64,000 nt of DNA, from the NCBI GenBank assembly GCA_001632425.1, contig KV425559.1, positions 131,281-195,280 on the forward strand, read 5' to 3'. The stretch comes from Neolentinus lepideus HHB14362 ss-1 (taxonomy: Eukaryota > Basidiomycota > Agaricomycetes > Gloeophyllales > Gloeophyllaceae). The notes beneath the pieces were generated by a model, which was given only the letters and a program-made list of their open reading frames with translations, was not told the origin of the DNA and did no database searches. Each line of letters begins with the position of its first letter. The first letter of the stretch is position 1. The position numbers were made by a program, and so were the translations under genes. Shown here one piece after another: positions 22,721 through 35,800 of this stretch.

Positions 22721-24649
22721 AGGCTTGGAAGAGGTCGGGGAAAGGAACGTTGAGGTGATGGGAGTTGTCTGAAGCTGCTATTGACTTTGATGTGTTGAAC
22801 TCCATCGTGTCCATCGTCTGTCTGTATGATCTTGATATCGCAGGTAGAACGTATGGCAATCATGATGCTGGGTTCCTCGGAAAATCTTTTTGTGTGCATT
22901 GTCTGAAACGTTCATGCTTCAAGATGAAAAATTTCAGCGCGGAAGTGTGGCCGTCCACATCCTCAGTGACTTATGGTCCTTGAGCTTTTCCGTCTAGGTT
23001 TGTTCCTTCTGTCAGGATGGCATCATTCATCCAGTCTGACACGCGACATCATTTTCATCTTGCGTTTACGCTCCGTTCCAGCGGGCACAGACCCATGACG
23101 GGCAAGGAAGTGGGGCACTAGTATCTGCAGTACGGTAGGTGAAAGAGAGTGATGAGTTGGGCACGGAAAGAATAAGAAGACATCGACGAAAGTCCATGTC
23201 GACGACGAAGCGTCCAGCGCAAGAGGCTCCACTCAAGACAACGCGCCTGTGCTCCGTGAACTCCGAGCAGGACTTTCATCCTTGCTATGCAGTCCATAGA
23301 ATCTTGCACATCCGGACGACTATAAGCGATCACATCAAGCAAATGGATTGACTGCAGAGGTAAGCCAGACGACGTACGACGCATAGAATCATAGAAGCAT
23401 GCCGCACTTGTGAGTGAATAGCCTGAACTATCCTGTTACAAATCACCATCCTTGGACAATCTTGGAGCTCCAGAGTCCTGATGAAGCGACCGTATATGCT
23501 CGATGTCCGTGCGTCTGTTCTGAGAAAAAAGGGAAGTGGTCCAATAGAGCTAGCCTCACCAAGTATATTGTACATGCACCCGCTACGGGTTCGACGAGTT
23601 AAGGCAGGAGGATCCGTCGACTAACAACTCCGGGACCAATCAGAGGCGTGAGCGGGTTAAAACTTAGAAGAGACAATGGGTATCAATCACTCCACAAGCG
23701 GCAAAGAACATAGACATACCTGATAAGGGTCGTGCTCCGGGTGCCAATCTCTTATAATCCCGAAGGAGACCATGCTCGAATGGAACTTGCCACCGGTACT
23801 CTCGACGATTTGCTTGAATACGTTCAGCGGTCCTTGTCCGTCTCTTGCCGCAAGGGCTCACTATTCGGATGCGATTCATCCATCTGCGACTTCTTTTTTA
23901 TGGTAAGAGGCGTGTGGAAAAGAAGAAATGTGTTATCTGCTCGGGTACGGAGAAGCTGTCCTTCACGTTCTCAGCATAACGAGCTGTGGTTGTACTGTCA
24001 GTACAAACAGAACCGTCGAAGTCATAGCTAGTCACCTCTTAGCATAGAAACAAAATTCCGCTTCTTTGGGTCTAGCACCCTCCAACACGAATATTCAGTG
24101 GTGTAATCTAGAATATATCGTCGGGAGTATTATCGCTATCATCCAAAGGATGGGGTCCAGGGAGGTCACGGACGAATTCCTCAAATTTGACCAGAGTCAT
24201 TACTTAAGTCGCCGTTGAAAACGGCAGACTTTTTCGGCGGAACGCTGGACGAGATGGCGAATGGAACGACAAACGGTGCCCCTATTCTCAATGTCACGAA
24301 CGCGTATTAGGAACGTGACCTATCTTTGATCACGTGCAATGTGTTGTGCCTTCTCCTCTCCTTAGTACTAGTACTAGCTGGATGTGGCGATGATAGTCCT
24401 TACCTCGGTCTACTTTGTTCTAGCTGCAGGACGCCCGCACTAACCAAACTTCGAGCACGAATAATTCCCTTTTCCGGCAACCTAATTGCCTGACAAGGAC
24501 ATGTACAGCATACTGTCAGATATGACGTAGGATTTGACCGATGCATGTGATGTTGCCTCGCCGGGCCGATACCATTGATATAAATGGCACACCGAAATGC
24601 CCTTCAACGGTCATCCGCTTTTCTCAGTATCGTCCAAGATTAACTTTGA
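22721..24649. other. Gene-poor stretch with a possible isolated exon
   Basis: No complete gene is recognised in this 1.9 kb. On the minus strand, about 23850-23720, an open segment reads GPLNVFKQIVESTGGKFHSS and then SFGIIRDWHPEHDPYQ. It stops exactly at a good donor (rc GTATGT), which looks like a real exon, but no partner exons could be joined. On the plus strand near 24212-24310 an open end reads FFGGTLDEMANGTTNGAPIL. A 14-bp palindrome, TAGTACTAGTACTA, is at 24363-24376. These may be relics of one decayed gene. Confidence 0.4.
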
Positions 24650-26164
24650 ATGAATATGTCTTCCGAGTCAGCATCTCCAAGTTCCATGCAGGCTACGCGC
24701 CAGCGTCTGATGTCGATCGCTTCTCATCTTAGGACTGGCTCCGGACGCATGAAGGTGGTCGTCACTAGAGACTTGGGCCCGGACGCGATGCCTCTCTTGA
24801 GGGAGAGGAAGGAATTGGATGTATGTTTTCTAGCTGCTTTGGGGATATGACTTAGTGAATTAGTCCTCTAGCTTGTCGTATGGTCGGAGAACCGCGCATG
24901 CGAGCGGGCATGGCTGTTAGAACAGATTCCTGGAGCTGCGGGAGTCTTGCTCATGTTAGCGGACAAGGTAAGATATGAACCTCCTCGATATCATAGTTGT
25001 GTCTTTATTATGATTATGGTTAGGTGAACGAGGAGTTGCTAGACAAAGGCTTGTATGATTGGTAGCTCCAGCAGAAGACCGAGTGGGGCTTACAGTCTGT
25101 TCAGCGGGACCTAGCCTCAAGGTCGTTTCGACCATGTCAGTGGGCTACGGTAAGCAGGAAGTTTCCTTCGCATACCTTTGGATCGTTGCTTGAATTGCCA
25201 TAGAACATGTGGATCTGCCATTACTCGCCAAGCGAGGCGTACGACTGGGTTATACACCGGACGTCCTGACTGATGCCGGTAAAAGACATTCCCTCGTGAG
25301 ATGATTTCGGTATTGACACACTGATACTATAGTCGCCGACGTGACTGTCATGCTCGCCCTCATGGCGAGCAGGAATGCGAAAGAAACTGCTGGTGTTATC
25401 GATAGGGGCGAGGTATGTCTGTCGTCACGCCTTGCTTAGCGGGTGACATGTATTGACACCATTTCCGTAGTGGCCCAATTCTACCTGGTCACCCTTCATA
25501 TTTTGCGGTCCACAGCTAAGCCGAACACCCCCCATCCAAACACGTACAGCTGGCTTCCTCGGCTTCGGACGCATCGCACAAGCGACCCTACGCCGACTCG
25601 TTCCCTTTGGCTTCACTCACTGTGTGTACGTCGCCAACCCGAGCACCGTGCCTAATCCTGTACAGGACGCCGCCTACACGAAGCAGTTCAACCTGCAGTC
25701 GGTTCGGCGCGTCGATATTGATACCCTCGCAAGTGCGAGTGATGTCGTGTTCGTACTTGCGCCTGGTGGAGACAAGACGAGGCATCTGGTCAACGAGGCG
25801 TTCCTGAGGAAGATGAAGAAGACGGCGGTTTTGGTGAACACCGCACGCGGGACGCTTGTGGATTCGGACGCGCTGGCGAAGGCGTTGAAAGAGGGCTGGA
25901 TATGGGCTGCCGGGCTTGACGTGGTCGAAGGGGAGCCAAATGTCACGGTCGATCATCCTTTGGTCAAGGAGCCGCGGTAAGGCGCTCTGGGTTTATTGCT
26001 GGACTTGACTCATATTGTTTTCTAGGTGCGTCATGCTTCCGCATATAGGCAGTGCAACCTTCGATACCCGCCTGAGTATGGCCGCATGTGCCGCAAGAAA
26101 TACGTTGGCGGGCGTATTTGGCGAGACGATGCAAGCTGAACTGGAATTGAAGGGAACAGCTTGA
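24650..26164 (+). CDS. D-isomer-specific 2-hydroxyacid dehydrogenase (glyoxylate/hydroxypyruvate reductase-like)
   Basis: This NAD(P)H-dependent enzyme reduces glyoxylate or hydroxypyruvate. ATG 24650 (or 24656, in frame) starts a Ser/Arg-rich leader that may be a mitochondrial presequence, then MKVVVTRDLGPDAMPLL. Exons continue with PGAAGVLLMLADK, LKVVSTMSVGYEHVDLPLLA, VADVTVMLALMASRN and the Rossmann segment GFLGFGRIAQATLRRLVPFG. Next come LVNTARGTLVDSDAL (catalytic Arg), GLDVVEGEP (catalytic Glu) and, after an intron, VMLPHIGSATFDTR (catalytic His). All three active-site residues are present. Stop is at 26162-26164. The join just before GFLGFGR (about 25505-25550) is the least certain, since the best donor would remove part of the usual FCGPQ segment. 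The family is sure, the substrate inferred. Confidence 0.86.
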
Positions 26165-26399
26165 ACCATCGCAGCATCGTGAGATATGTTCGAATACTTG
26201 CAATCGCGTACTTAATTACTTCCGATGTGCAAACTAGAGTGCCTGGAGTGAGCAGTGATGTGACACCAGATCCTTTTGATATTTCCCGATCGTAATGCCG
26301 TCTTTGGCAAGTTACCTACTCCATGTGGTCTGTCTCCAGCTTTGGACTCGACCCGGTCACCAACCCCATATGTCGCTGGACGTGACTTCTCACGACAGA

Positions 26400-27646
26400 A
26401 CATTCTGCGTATAGAACTGACATGGTGAGTCGGGTCATCCCTCCGTATGTGCGTCCAACATTGGACTCGACTTACTCATCTCATTGGGAAGAAGCTCCTT
26501 ATGTGCAGAAGGGGGCCACGACGCTGTCGCCTGCAGCACCATTATGTCCGCCGAGTCTGTCGACCGCTCATACCTGTTATCTGTCAATTCTTTAGTCGCG
26601 GTGGTGACAGGTGGCGGGAAACGTTGCGAACTAAGTACGGCTACATCAACCTGCTTGTTGACAACTGCGGGATCTTCCTGCGAGATGCGGATTTGCCTAT
26701 AGTGTTTCGTCCGGGTGAGACGAAGTGCGGAGGGAAACAACTTCTTTCAGCTAACTTCGACACTCCCCATTTTTATTTCTACGACAAAGGCTATGTCGAA
26801 GAAATTAAAAATGCGGAGTCCCTGGGTTATCAGTGACGGCGGTGAACCTTCAGATATGTATTACCGTAGTTGTATAAATGTTGACGATAGTTAACCAGAC
26901 CAGATTTGCAACAGTAAGCTCTTTGCAACCACGGCCATCGGTACCATCGTAGAATCCAGTAGGCTGAATCGAACGGCACGAACACGAGACATCTTGCCCG
27001 AGTTTGGCTTGTTTTGGAATATGTGGCTTGTTCAAAAAGAGGGACAAGCTTCAAGCTTCAACGTTCAACACCTGCCTGGGGAGGATATCAAAGGCTTACA
27101 GGTCCGGCTCCGGAGTAGCGCATCGCCGGAGTCCTGGGCCAAGACTTTCGAGCTTGGCTGTACGGCAGTCTACTTCTGCACAATCGCCTTCCTGGAGTTG
27201 CTGGTCGCGGGGAACAGTCGAGGCGGGATCGAAGGCGTGACGAGCCAAGCCATCACTGCATCTGGTATTGGTGGGCTTAGGAGAGATGCCAACGTTTTTA
27301 GCGCACCTGCGGTATAAGCAAGGCTGCCAATACGCACCTAGGGAAGCTCCTTGCGAACATCTTGAAGGATTTCAAGATACGGAGTGACATCAATGCTCCT
27401 GGGTATTTCCCTTCTGATAATTCGATCACTGCTTTATAACTCGGTTTTGTCTTTTTTAACTTGCATCGTTGGATGTAGAAATGTCAGCAGCAGGCGTATC
27501 TGAGGACTTTGTCAAGAACGGTATACCACTTCAGCGACATGGGCGGACTGGCGTTATTCCTGGTCAGCAGAGCCGGAGCGTATGTGAACGGTACCGTTCA
27601 CATCAGCGACGGCAATCGGCTGGTACTCTTCTCTTCGACCTACTGA
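26400..27646 (+). pseudogene. Decayed short-chain dehydrogenase/reductase
   Basis: Pieces of a classical NAD(P)-binding short-chain dehydrogenase are recognisable in order but not joinable. They are LLSVNSLVAVVTGGG (about 26570), KYGYINLLVDNCG (about 26635), ESWAKTFELGCTAVYFCTIA (about 27130), SGIGGLRRDANVFSAP (about 27260), THLGKLLANILKDF (about 27330), SEDFVKNGIPLQRHG (about 27500) and LFLVSRAGAYVNGTVHISDG (about 27565) with a stop at 27644-27646. The glycine-rich cofactor loop after VTGGG is missing: the sequence jumps straight to the segment before KYGYINLL, so over 100 bases seem deleted. NNAG has become DNCG. A frame change is needed between IPLQRHG and the following segment. The Tyr-Lys catalytic region is also broken. 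An intact function is very unlikely. Confidence 0.8.
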
Positions 27647-27776
27647 GCGGTCGCATCGTATCTCCCTGACCATACCTGACACCACTTTGTAAGATAGAAG
27701 TCCATTTGGTTATCGCAAGAAGCACAATGCATGTGTGCATGTATGCAAGCCCGATGCGTAAGTATTCATACATTCG

Positions 27777-29517
27777 TCACTTACTATGCGCATACGTCTT
27801 CTCCAACCTCGACCTTACATAATCACCTGCCGTCACGACCTCATATTTCGGCGGATTGTCTTCCGAGACGCAACTCGGGATTGGCTTTAGGAAAACCAAG
27901 TCCTCTCAGTATTATGCCGTAATGAGATAGCACGGGCAGAAGTGCAACAGTGCGAAAAAGCACTGATAGGGAAATAGCGAGGTCAGAGGAGGAAAAGGAG
28001 AAGGACGCACATGCAGCTGCACATCATAGTCACTGCCGAAGAACAACGGGATGGAGTACCGCTCAACACCGAAGCGGTTGGAGGCGCGGTGTTTAGTGGA
28101 TTTGAACACGTCGTCTGCAGAGGCCGTGCATGTGAGCTCGATGCAGATGCCTGATGCAAGGACATACTTGTCCATCGAGCGAATTGGTCGCCAAGGCTGC
28201 CACGCCACCAAGTGTACGAATGTCAGCGAGGCTGTTGAACGAGGACGAGGGATAGGAGAACGGACTTTATAACAAGTGTTCCGGGGATTGGGACGGCGTT
28301 TATCCATTTACCATTTGCGTTGAGGACTTGGAGGGCTTGTACCTCGTCTTGCCAGAGGATTGTGAAGCACTGTTGAGAGTTTGTTGGAAGTCAGAGAGAG
28401 ATGTTGCTGATGCTAATGAGTGTTATGTCGCTGACTTCATAGCTGTGATTGTTCAGATGTGGATTCTGGGTTGTGGATGAGAGAATAATAGTTTCCTTAT
28501 ACGTACTCCGTATGCGCGCCGATACCCATCACTCGGTCGTCGACAACTCCAGTTTGGGGTGGATAGTGGAGGAGGCGCATGATAGCTGCTGGCTTGGTCG
28601 TCTACAGGAAATATATCAATCGAAATTTACTAACAAACACTTGATAAGCATCTTACCTTGTCGTCAAAGAAATGCTCCGGTACATCGAGCGCCATCGCAA
28701 ATAATGGGAATAGCAGTTTACCAAAACACACGCCTGCATGGCTGCAGATTGTTAATCTGTCAGAGTATTTGCCTTTGCCTGCAATTCACGAGAAACGGAC
28801 TAGTACGTCAGCACAGCTTCCCTGAAGCCAGGGAGATCAGCTGGCCACACGTTAGCACCAGACATGGCGCCATCGCCTTCTCTTGGAGCCTTCAGAATGG
28901 CTTCTATCTCTTCCCAGCCGATGTCGAATCCCTCGTACATGTCTCCTCGATTTTCGGGGTCAACGTTTGCGCCGAAAAGGGCGGTGTAGCCTTTGAAGTT
29001 GGAGGTTTTATGAATGTCAAGCTTTGTCGCATACAGGCGTTAGTAAAGAGTTTGTGGATGTATGGATGGCAGTAGAAGGGACTGACAGCCATCTTTGTCT
29101 CAAAAGGTAGCTTGAAGAACGTGTCAGCGGCCTTGACGGCGCCCTCGATGACTTCATCTGAGATTCCGTGATTCTTGACTGAAACATAGAATCTATTTCA
29201 GTGACTTCGTGAAGGACATTATTATGCAGTGGTATCTACCATATAAGAACCCGACGTTTATGCAAGCGTCTCTGATCTTGTCTGCAAGCACTCTGCGAGC
29301 CTGAGGGTCGGTGCTTGTAGCATCTTTGAGGTCTCTTAAGGAAGGACGCGGTTAGATGTGTCAGTAATAAAGACGAACTTCGTAGAATAAAACAAGTACG
29401 CAACATGATAGGGATTTCTTCGAATGTGCTATCTGTACGGGCTATATCCGCGGGTAGCCTGGGACGCTCAGGCTCAGACTGCGCATCTCTTATGTAATTC
29501 TTCGCTTCTTGAGTCAT
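27777..29517 (-). CDS. 2-oxoglutarate/Fe(II)-dependent dioxygenase (isopenicillin-N-synthase-like)
   Basis: This is a non-heme iron oxygenase of the IPNS/gibberellin-oxidase-like fold; its substrate is unknown. ATG 29517 gives MTQEAKNYIRDAQSEPERPR, then STFEEIPI and the N-terminal DIOX_N region including LADKIRDACINVGFLY. Later exons read GFKGYTALFGANVDPENRGD, MYEGFDIGWEEIEAIL, KLLFPLFAMALDVPEHFFDD and MRLLHYPPQTGVVDDRVM. The iron ligands are the His and Asp of GIGAHTDYECFTILWQD and the distal His of FKSTKHRASNR; the 2-oxoglutarate Arg is in VERYSIPLFFG. HTDYE forms only if a 7-nt micro-exon at 28436-28442 is included. The last exon reads LKPIPSCVSEDNPPKYEVVT and ends at 27777. About ten introns are present. 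Its start lies 283 bases from the divergent LTN1 start, so the two share an upstream region. Confidence 0.87.
28436..28442 (-). other. 7-nt micro-exon of the dioxygenase gene
   Basis: On the minus strand the exon ending GGCGCGCATACGGA is followed by a 64-nt intron (28506-28443, GTACGT...CACAG), then CTATGAA, then a 66-nt intron (28435-28370, GTCAGC...CAACAG), then TGCTTCACA. Joined, GA+C TAT GAA TGC TTC reads D-Y-E-C-F after HT, giving the family motif HTDYECFTILW. Skipping the micro-exon keeps the Asp (GA+T) but shifts the frame directly after it. Both introns have GT-AG ends and CTGA-type branch sequences. Confidence 0.8.
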
Positions 29518-29800
29518 AGAGTAGACGTGGCAGATGGTATTGAGAAAGTCAGGCCGAATGTTGCCCCTGTGCTAACCGTTTACTGCCACATTCACAACAA
29601 GATCAGTTGCAATTCATCCTTCTCGAGTTTATCGTATGTAAGCTGATTGACATAAGCGTGTGAGTCAGTGACGCATTTATCCCAGGCGTGCCATCCGATT
29701 CAAAGTTTCGGATATCTTGTCGTGTACTTCCTTCGCCACTGTTCATACACGAGGCTTTCGGGTGATCTATGCTATACCGCTTTCCAGACTTGAACTGAAA

Positions 29801-32800
29801 ATGCCAAAGGGACAGAAGCCATCCGCAACATCTGCTACTAAGAAGAAACATGCACGCAAGACAGTGGGACCTCAGGAGCCGACCGTGACCAGGGAGAAGA
29901 AAGAGAAAGGAAAGGGGAAAGGGAAGAATAAGGAGCCGAGGAAGAAGGTATACATTCCACCATACAAGCCTCCCCCTCAGCCGGATCCACTGGAAACACT
30001 GGGTCTGGCGAACCGACTTCCGCCAGATCTCCTCGTAGTGCTCCGGAGCCTAAAGAAGAAGGATGTCGTGACGAAGGCGAAAGCCTTAGAGGAGCTACAG
30101 TCTGCATGGATTGAGAAGGCGTTGAAGCAGCGAGATGAGGGAGTTATCTTGTCTACCTTAGTGCTCATGCTGCCTGTATGGGTGCGTATGGCAGCTGATT
30201 ATAATATGTCTATCACGCATTCAGTGTATTCATGTGAAGGCCCACCATATGCCAGCGCTATTCTTTAGTCCCTCACGCCGAATCCGACTTCTAGCAATAA
30301 ATGTGCATTCATCACTTTTACGCATCGAGGAATTCCGCGTCGAGTTCATCGCGTACCTACATGATATCGCTTCGTCCGATCAAGTCGAGTCAGTGCTGGG
30401 CACCTGGTGCATGGCAGCTAACGATGTCGACAGACTCGTTTCAAGATATGCTCGACAGTCTTGGGACGATTTTGTCTCGTTAACTGCTTCGACCAGTCGC
30501 CTCGTGTTGGATGAAACAGCTATGCCGTCTCTCGTAGCTATGACCCATCGTACCGCCCTTGATCCAGCGGCCGTATACCTTCACCTTAACCCTCCTCATG
30601 TCAGCGTCGATCCTGTTGTTCCAGCTCGGAAGGGCGGACGGTTGCCGGCTGCCCAGCAGGCAAAGAAAAGAGAAGAAGAACCTAGTACAAGAGCGAAGTC
30701 TGACGAGGAGGAAGAAAACGAGGATGATCGTAAAGCTCGACTGCGAACAGGAGCCTTGGGTGTTCTGAGATGGGTTCTCGGTAAGCAACAGCATAGATGC
30801 CGGTCCATCCCACCGTCCCATACGTTTTCAGACACTTGCAGTGCGACGGGAGGCCATAAATCGTTTAAAGACTTCTCTGAGATCCTGACCAATCCAGCGT
30901 TATGGACGTCATTATATGACGGCGGAACTGCTCCTTGGGCAGATGTGCCCAGTTTTGGCCACAACCAGCCTGTCGTGCGTAGAACGGCGTGGATGCTTCT
31001 GCAATCCATAGTAGGGCACTGGAAAGGTTCGTCTTTTGTAACGAGGTGTCAGAGGTATGGTTTTGACGATGTAGAAGAGGATTGCAAGGAATTGTTTCCC
31101 GTGATTTCTACTGCCGTACTGAGGTCGGCGTGGGTAGAGCCTGACCCTACCGTCAGAGCAGTCATGTGGCAACCACTGATGATGTTCCTGACAGGTAAGG
31201 TTATACTATTCAGTTTTTATCTTATCAACTCATTTATTCCGGTTATCAAGAATTTCCGCAGGCTTGGACCGTCGACTCGTCTGCTTCCTCTACGAATGAA
31301 AATGACGAGGGATCCGACTCCGAGGCCGAGAGCGGTGAAGACGACGAACACGAACCTCCGCGCGTAGAAAAATCCGAAACGCCCAAGAGATCACAAGCGT
31401 ACGAAGAGTTCTTGCAGTTTCTGCAACTGGGTTGCTCCGGCTCTCCTCTGCAAGGTTATCCAACTGTTGTCATCATCTTGTCAACATTGCCTCCATCCGT
31501 GCGAGTCCCCATTCATGTTATCCTCTTACTGGAATCTAATGCGGCTTATTCAGTTCTTGGTATACCCCAACCTTTCCGATTCTCTCTCCGAGCTTTTTAC
31601 ATCGTTCTGGGCTGCCATCGACGGACGTGCACTAAGCGGGCTCGACAGGACGGCCTCGTCTGCTGCCTTCCTGTCAGCTCTCCTGGAGTGTACTGTGTTC
31701 CTGATTAAGCGGCTACGCCAGGATCCTGCGATTCAGGCTGCGTTACAGGACGGACCTGCTCACGCTGATGTGGACAGTGTATGCAAGAAACTCGTAGCCG
31801 ACCAGTCCGCGAAGGTAATGGAAGAGCTCGTGTCTGAGCGGTTGAAGGTCGAAGAGTCGGCCGGAGGGAGCATTCTTGCTAAGCAGCTCAGTGCGTTGGA
31901 ACAGGTCGACGAAGGTGAGCATATCCATGTATCATTCACAGTAGTTGTTTTTTCATCTTCGCTTTTAGATTTGTTCAACGCTGCATGGGCCCCAATCGCA
32001 GCCACTGTCCAGGGCGAGGCAGCGTTTACTGTCCCGCGAGTCACTCGGTTTGTTGCTGTTACATTGTGCACTTTCTATACGACGTTCCAAGACGGGAATA
32101 CTACGAAAGTCGCAACACGCACGCTCGTTCACGAGTTTGCGGACCGCGCGATACAGGATTGTAGGGCGCGGTTAGCTGATCGCGACGTTCATGGTAGCAA
32201 GGATACTTTGCCGATCGAGACGGTGCTTAATATTCTCAGCCAAACTATCTTTGCCGATGCGGAGATTACAGCTGTGAGTGATGCGCACTTGTGACTATCT
32301 CGATGGTAATTCATGAGGACTCAATCCATTTTTATAGAACATTGATGAGGCGGTACAAACGAATGTTGCAGGGCTAGTGACGACCTCGCCGTCATTACTA
32401 CTCGTTTATCTGTCAAAACGCAACGACAGGATTCGCTCTTCGGAAGTATGGTATCGGATCTTGGATGTGCTTTCGGGAAAAGACACACGAGATCTGGCGG
32501 GAACTATTGTACATTTCCTTGAGCCTGTCAAGGCTGGTGTCTTTCCCGACTATCTGGGTCCGGAGGATGGAGAACTTGATGCATCCTTCGCGAAGCTCTT
32601 GGCTTATGCATCTGCAGACTCGTCCGATTCGTCGGCTCTGGACATCGTGCGCAAAGTTCTACAAAACCCTAGTATGTTGTTGTCCACTTCATTCACCGTG
32701 TTAATAGCTCATCCTGGCCCCAGAGCCGTTTCTGTCGAACAACTGCTGCATCGGGATAATAGAGAATCTCACATCGACGTTCAGTGTGCATCTACAACAA

Positions 32801-35800
32801 GCTCTGCATGATACTATCGTGCCTCTGGAACCATTTGCAAGGTTGCTGGCTGTCCTTCAATCTGCTTTCTTGAGTAACTCTGGGGCGATGCTATGGACGG
32901 CTCTCAGCATCTCTCTTTTCCCGGACCTATTCTTGTTTGGCTACTTGCTTCCCAGATGTACTATGTCGAAAGACGACGAATGCTTTGAGTCCGCTCGGAG
33001 TCTCTGGAAGTCTTGGTCTGGTCGTTGTGATAACAAGGTTCGCCTAGATGTTCAAGCTGTTTTGATTAGCAAGCTACGTGATATTGTTATGGACACGGAA
33101 GTCGTAGTGACGTGAGTCACTACTCAGTGCTGTTGAGCACATTTCTGAGACGCTTGGTTGAATTTTTGATAGGCCCGAGAAGGTCCTGGACATGCTATGG
33201 GAGGGGATGCCGGACCTCGATATTCACCTCATGGACGTAATGCCGCGATCCGAGGTATTGCGCCAGATGCTGGAGGCTCTGCCGTCGCATTCCGGAATTC
33301 CTAGCGCTTCTGTGGCGAACAACCTCATCCCGCCTCCATCTCTTCTTGACGATACTCCGACTGTCTCTCCAGAGTACGATATACAAGGGTATTCGCAATA
33401 TGGACGGGTGACAACAGCACTGGCTTGTATATTTAGCTCGGATCGCCAAACAGCGAAGGAATATATCTGGGCTGTATCCCATCTTCTTGCTGCAAGCACT
33501 TACGCTGAAGATGAGATTCAGTTATCATCTGAACGCAATCCATTCTGCTCTCAGAAGGTGTCCAAAGTGGAGCTACAGGCATTCATATCCAGAGTTCAGT
33601 CGATTGTTGCATACCTCCTCGTACCTGATACAGAAACGGGTTGGCATGTGAAAGTCATCAGTTCTGCGCAGGGTACACCAGCCAACTTGGATCCAAATAA
33701 CCCATCTACCTTCCTGGCCCACCTCATTCGATATGCCTCCGGGCACGACAACCCCCGTGAGGCACGAGTGCTATATGGAGCACTCCAACCTGTCATGGTT
33801 AACGCCAGTAGAGAAGATGCAGACCAATGGATAATGCTTGCTCGAAAACTGGAAAAGGCAGCGCCCTTGACATCAATAGCCATCGTGTCCTCGGTCACCG
33901 CACTGGGCCCCGAGCCGCCACGACTAGATCGTTACAGGAACGAATTGGCAGCTGGTGTTTTGGGTACACCAGCTACAAATGCGAATAACGAAGGACTCTT
34001 GACTCTGATGAGACTTGCGGCTACCGCCCCAGATCCCGACTCGGACGTCGTGTTCTTGCCTCAGTTTCGGGCCGTAAATCTCATGAAAGCCTGTCAACAG
34101 TGGATCGAATCGGACGAGGATATTTCAGAAGACCTGGAGAGCGTGATGACTCTAGTTTTCTATTATCTTGTGCCGATTTTGCAGGATGTGCCCGGAGGCC
34201 ATTGGGACTTCATATTTGATGTCACAGAGAACAATCTAGAGGTAGGCACTATGCATATCACTGCCATCGTTGATCCCAATGACCTTTCTCCCTTGAGAAT
34301 TGCTCGTTCAATGATGAATCCACCCTGATGACACTTGCGAGAACGCTCCGACTTGTCATCACCATTCAAGACTTAGCAGTGACAAACAAATCGCTACGCG
34401 CTCTTTGGGAAGAACACCGGCAGTCTGTTCTGATTCTGGTTAGGGATGTAGTTTCATCCAGGCAGAGTGAGTGTATAGTGGACCATTCAAAGGTTGTTCT
34501 AATCAGAAGTAGTCTCGCGAAACTCGTCCAGACCCCAGTCTATATGTCTCGAGTTGGCAATGACGATCATTCAAGATTTGCCGGAATCGCTTCTTGACGA
34601 CAAAACCTTGCCTTCAGTAAGCAGACTTAGTACTTCGCCTTGGTGTTTCTACCTACACCTGTATAGATGTGCCGTCTTCTTCTAAGTACATCACCAGAGG
34701 CACAAAAGATGGCGTACCAGCTGCTGCAGGAATCTAGTAGGAAATACACGGAGAATCTCGTCATCGAAGCTGGAGTCGACACCGAGGCCAATGTCCAGTG
34801 TGAACTTCCTGCAGAACTAATAGATATCTTGCAGAGGGGTATCTGTGATGAGGATGATTACTTGCCAGAGGTTCGTGGAGAGTGATATGTGAAGATTTTA
34901 TGTGCTTAGTATCCCTCAGGATGCATTCGGCTACTTCCTGGCATGGATGGCTCTGTTTGACCTTTTCGCGAATGCGGTGCGTACGAAGGATTCGCCCAAC
35001 TTCCACATGCTAATCTCGCCTGTTAGTCCTTTAAAGTCAAGACTGGGTATATACAACATCTCAGGAGCCTGGATATTATTTCGTCTAAATTCATCCCCTA
35101 CGTGTTCAACGCTCTGGGTCTTTACGGGGGTCCCCGATCGACCTTCAGGCTGGACTTATGGGCAGTGGACGAATACTACATTTCTCGTAAGTCTCTCTAT
35201 CTGTACGTCACCCTCCACGGACACTGACAGGTCTTCGACTTCAGTGTGTGATCCAGAGACCCCGTTCAGCGTCCCTCTACAAGCAGCACACCTTTATTAC
35301 CGCAGCCTTCTGATTGTTCCGTCCCTCATCCGATCGTGGCTTCAAGAATGCAAAGACCGCACCCTTTCCACGACTGTCACGACGTTTACCGCTCAGCATT
35401 ATTCGCCAGTTATTGTTGCCACGGAATTTGCACGGCTGAAGTCGCCTGATGCGGCTTCTGAGTTGGACCACGAGAATCTGTCGATAAAGGTTGCGGCGGC
35501 TGTTAACGAAGTGACGGCGTCTTGGGCCGTGGATGACTACGGCCTGGAGATATCTTTGAAGTTGCCGGCGGACTGGCCTTTGCACCCGATTCAGGTGAGA
35601 GACTCCAAGAAGGTCGGTGTGGGAGAGGACAGGTGGCGCGCGTGGGTGCTCGGTGTGCAGCAGATTATGTGGACGCAGGTTGGTTCACCTTCCAATGGTA
35701 TGAAGCGTATGGTCACTAACAGTTGCTTCCAGAATGGTTCGATCGTCGATGGACTGAGTCTCTTCAAGAGGAATGTCAGCCTCCACTTTGAAGGTCAAGT

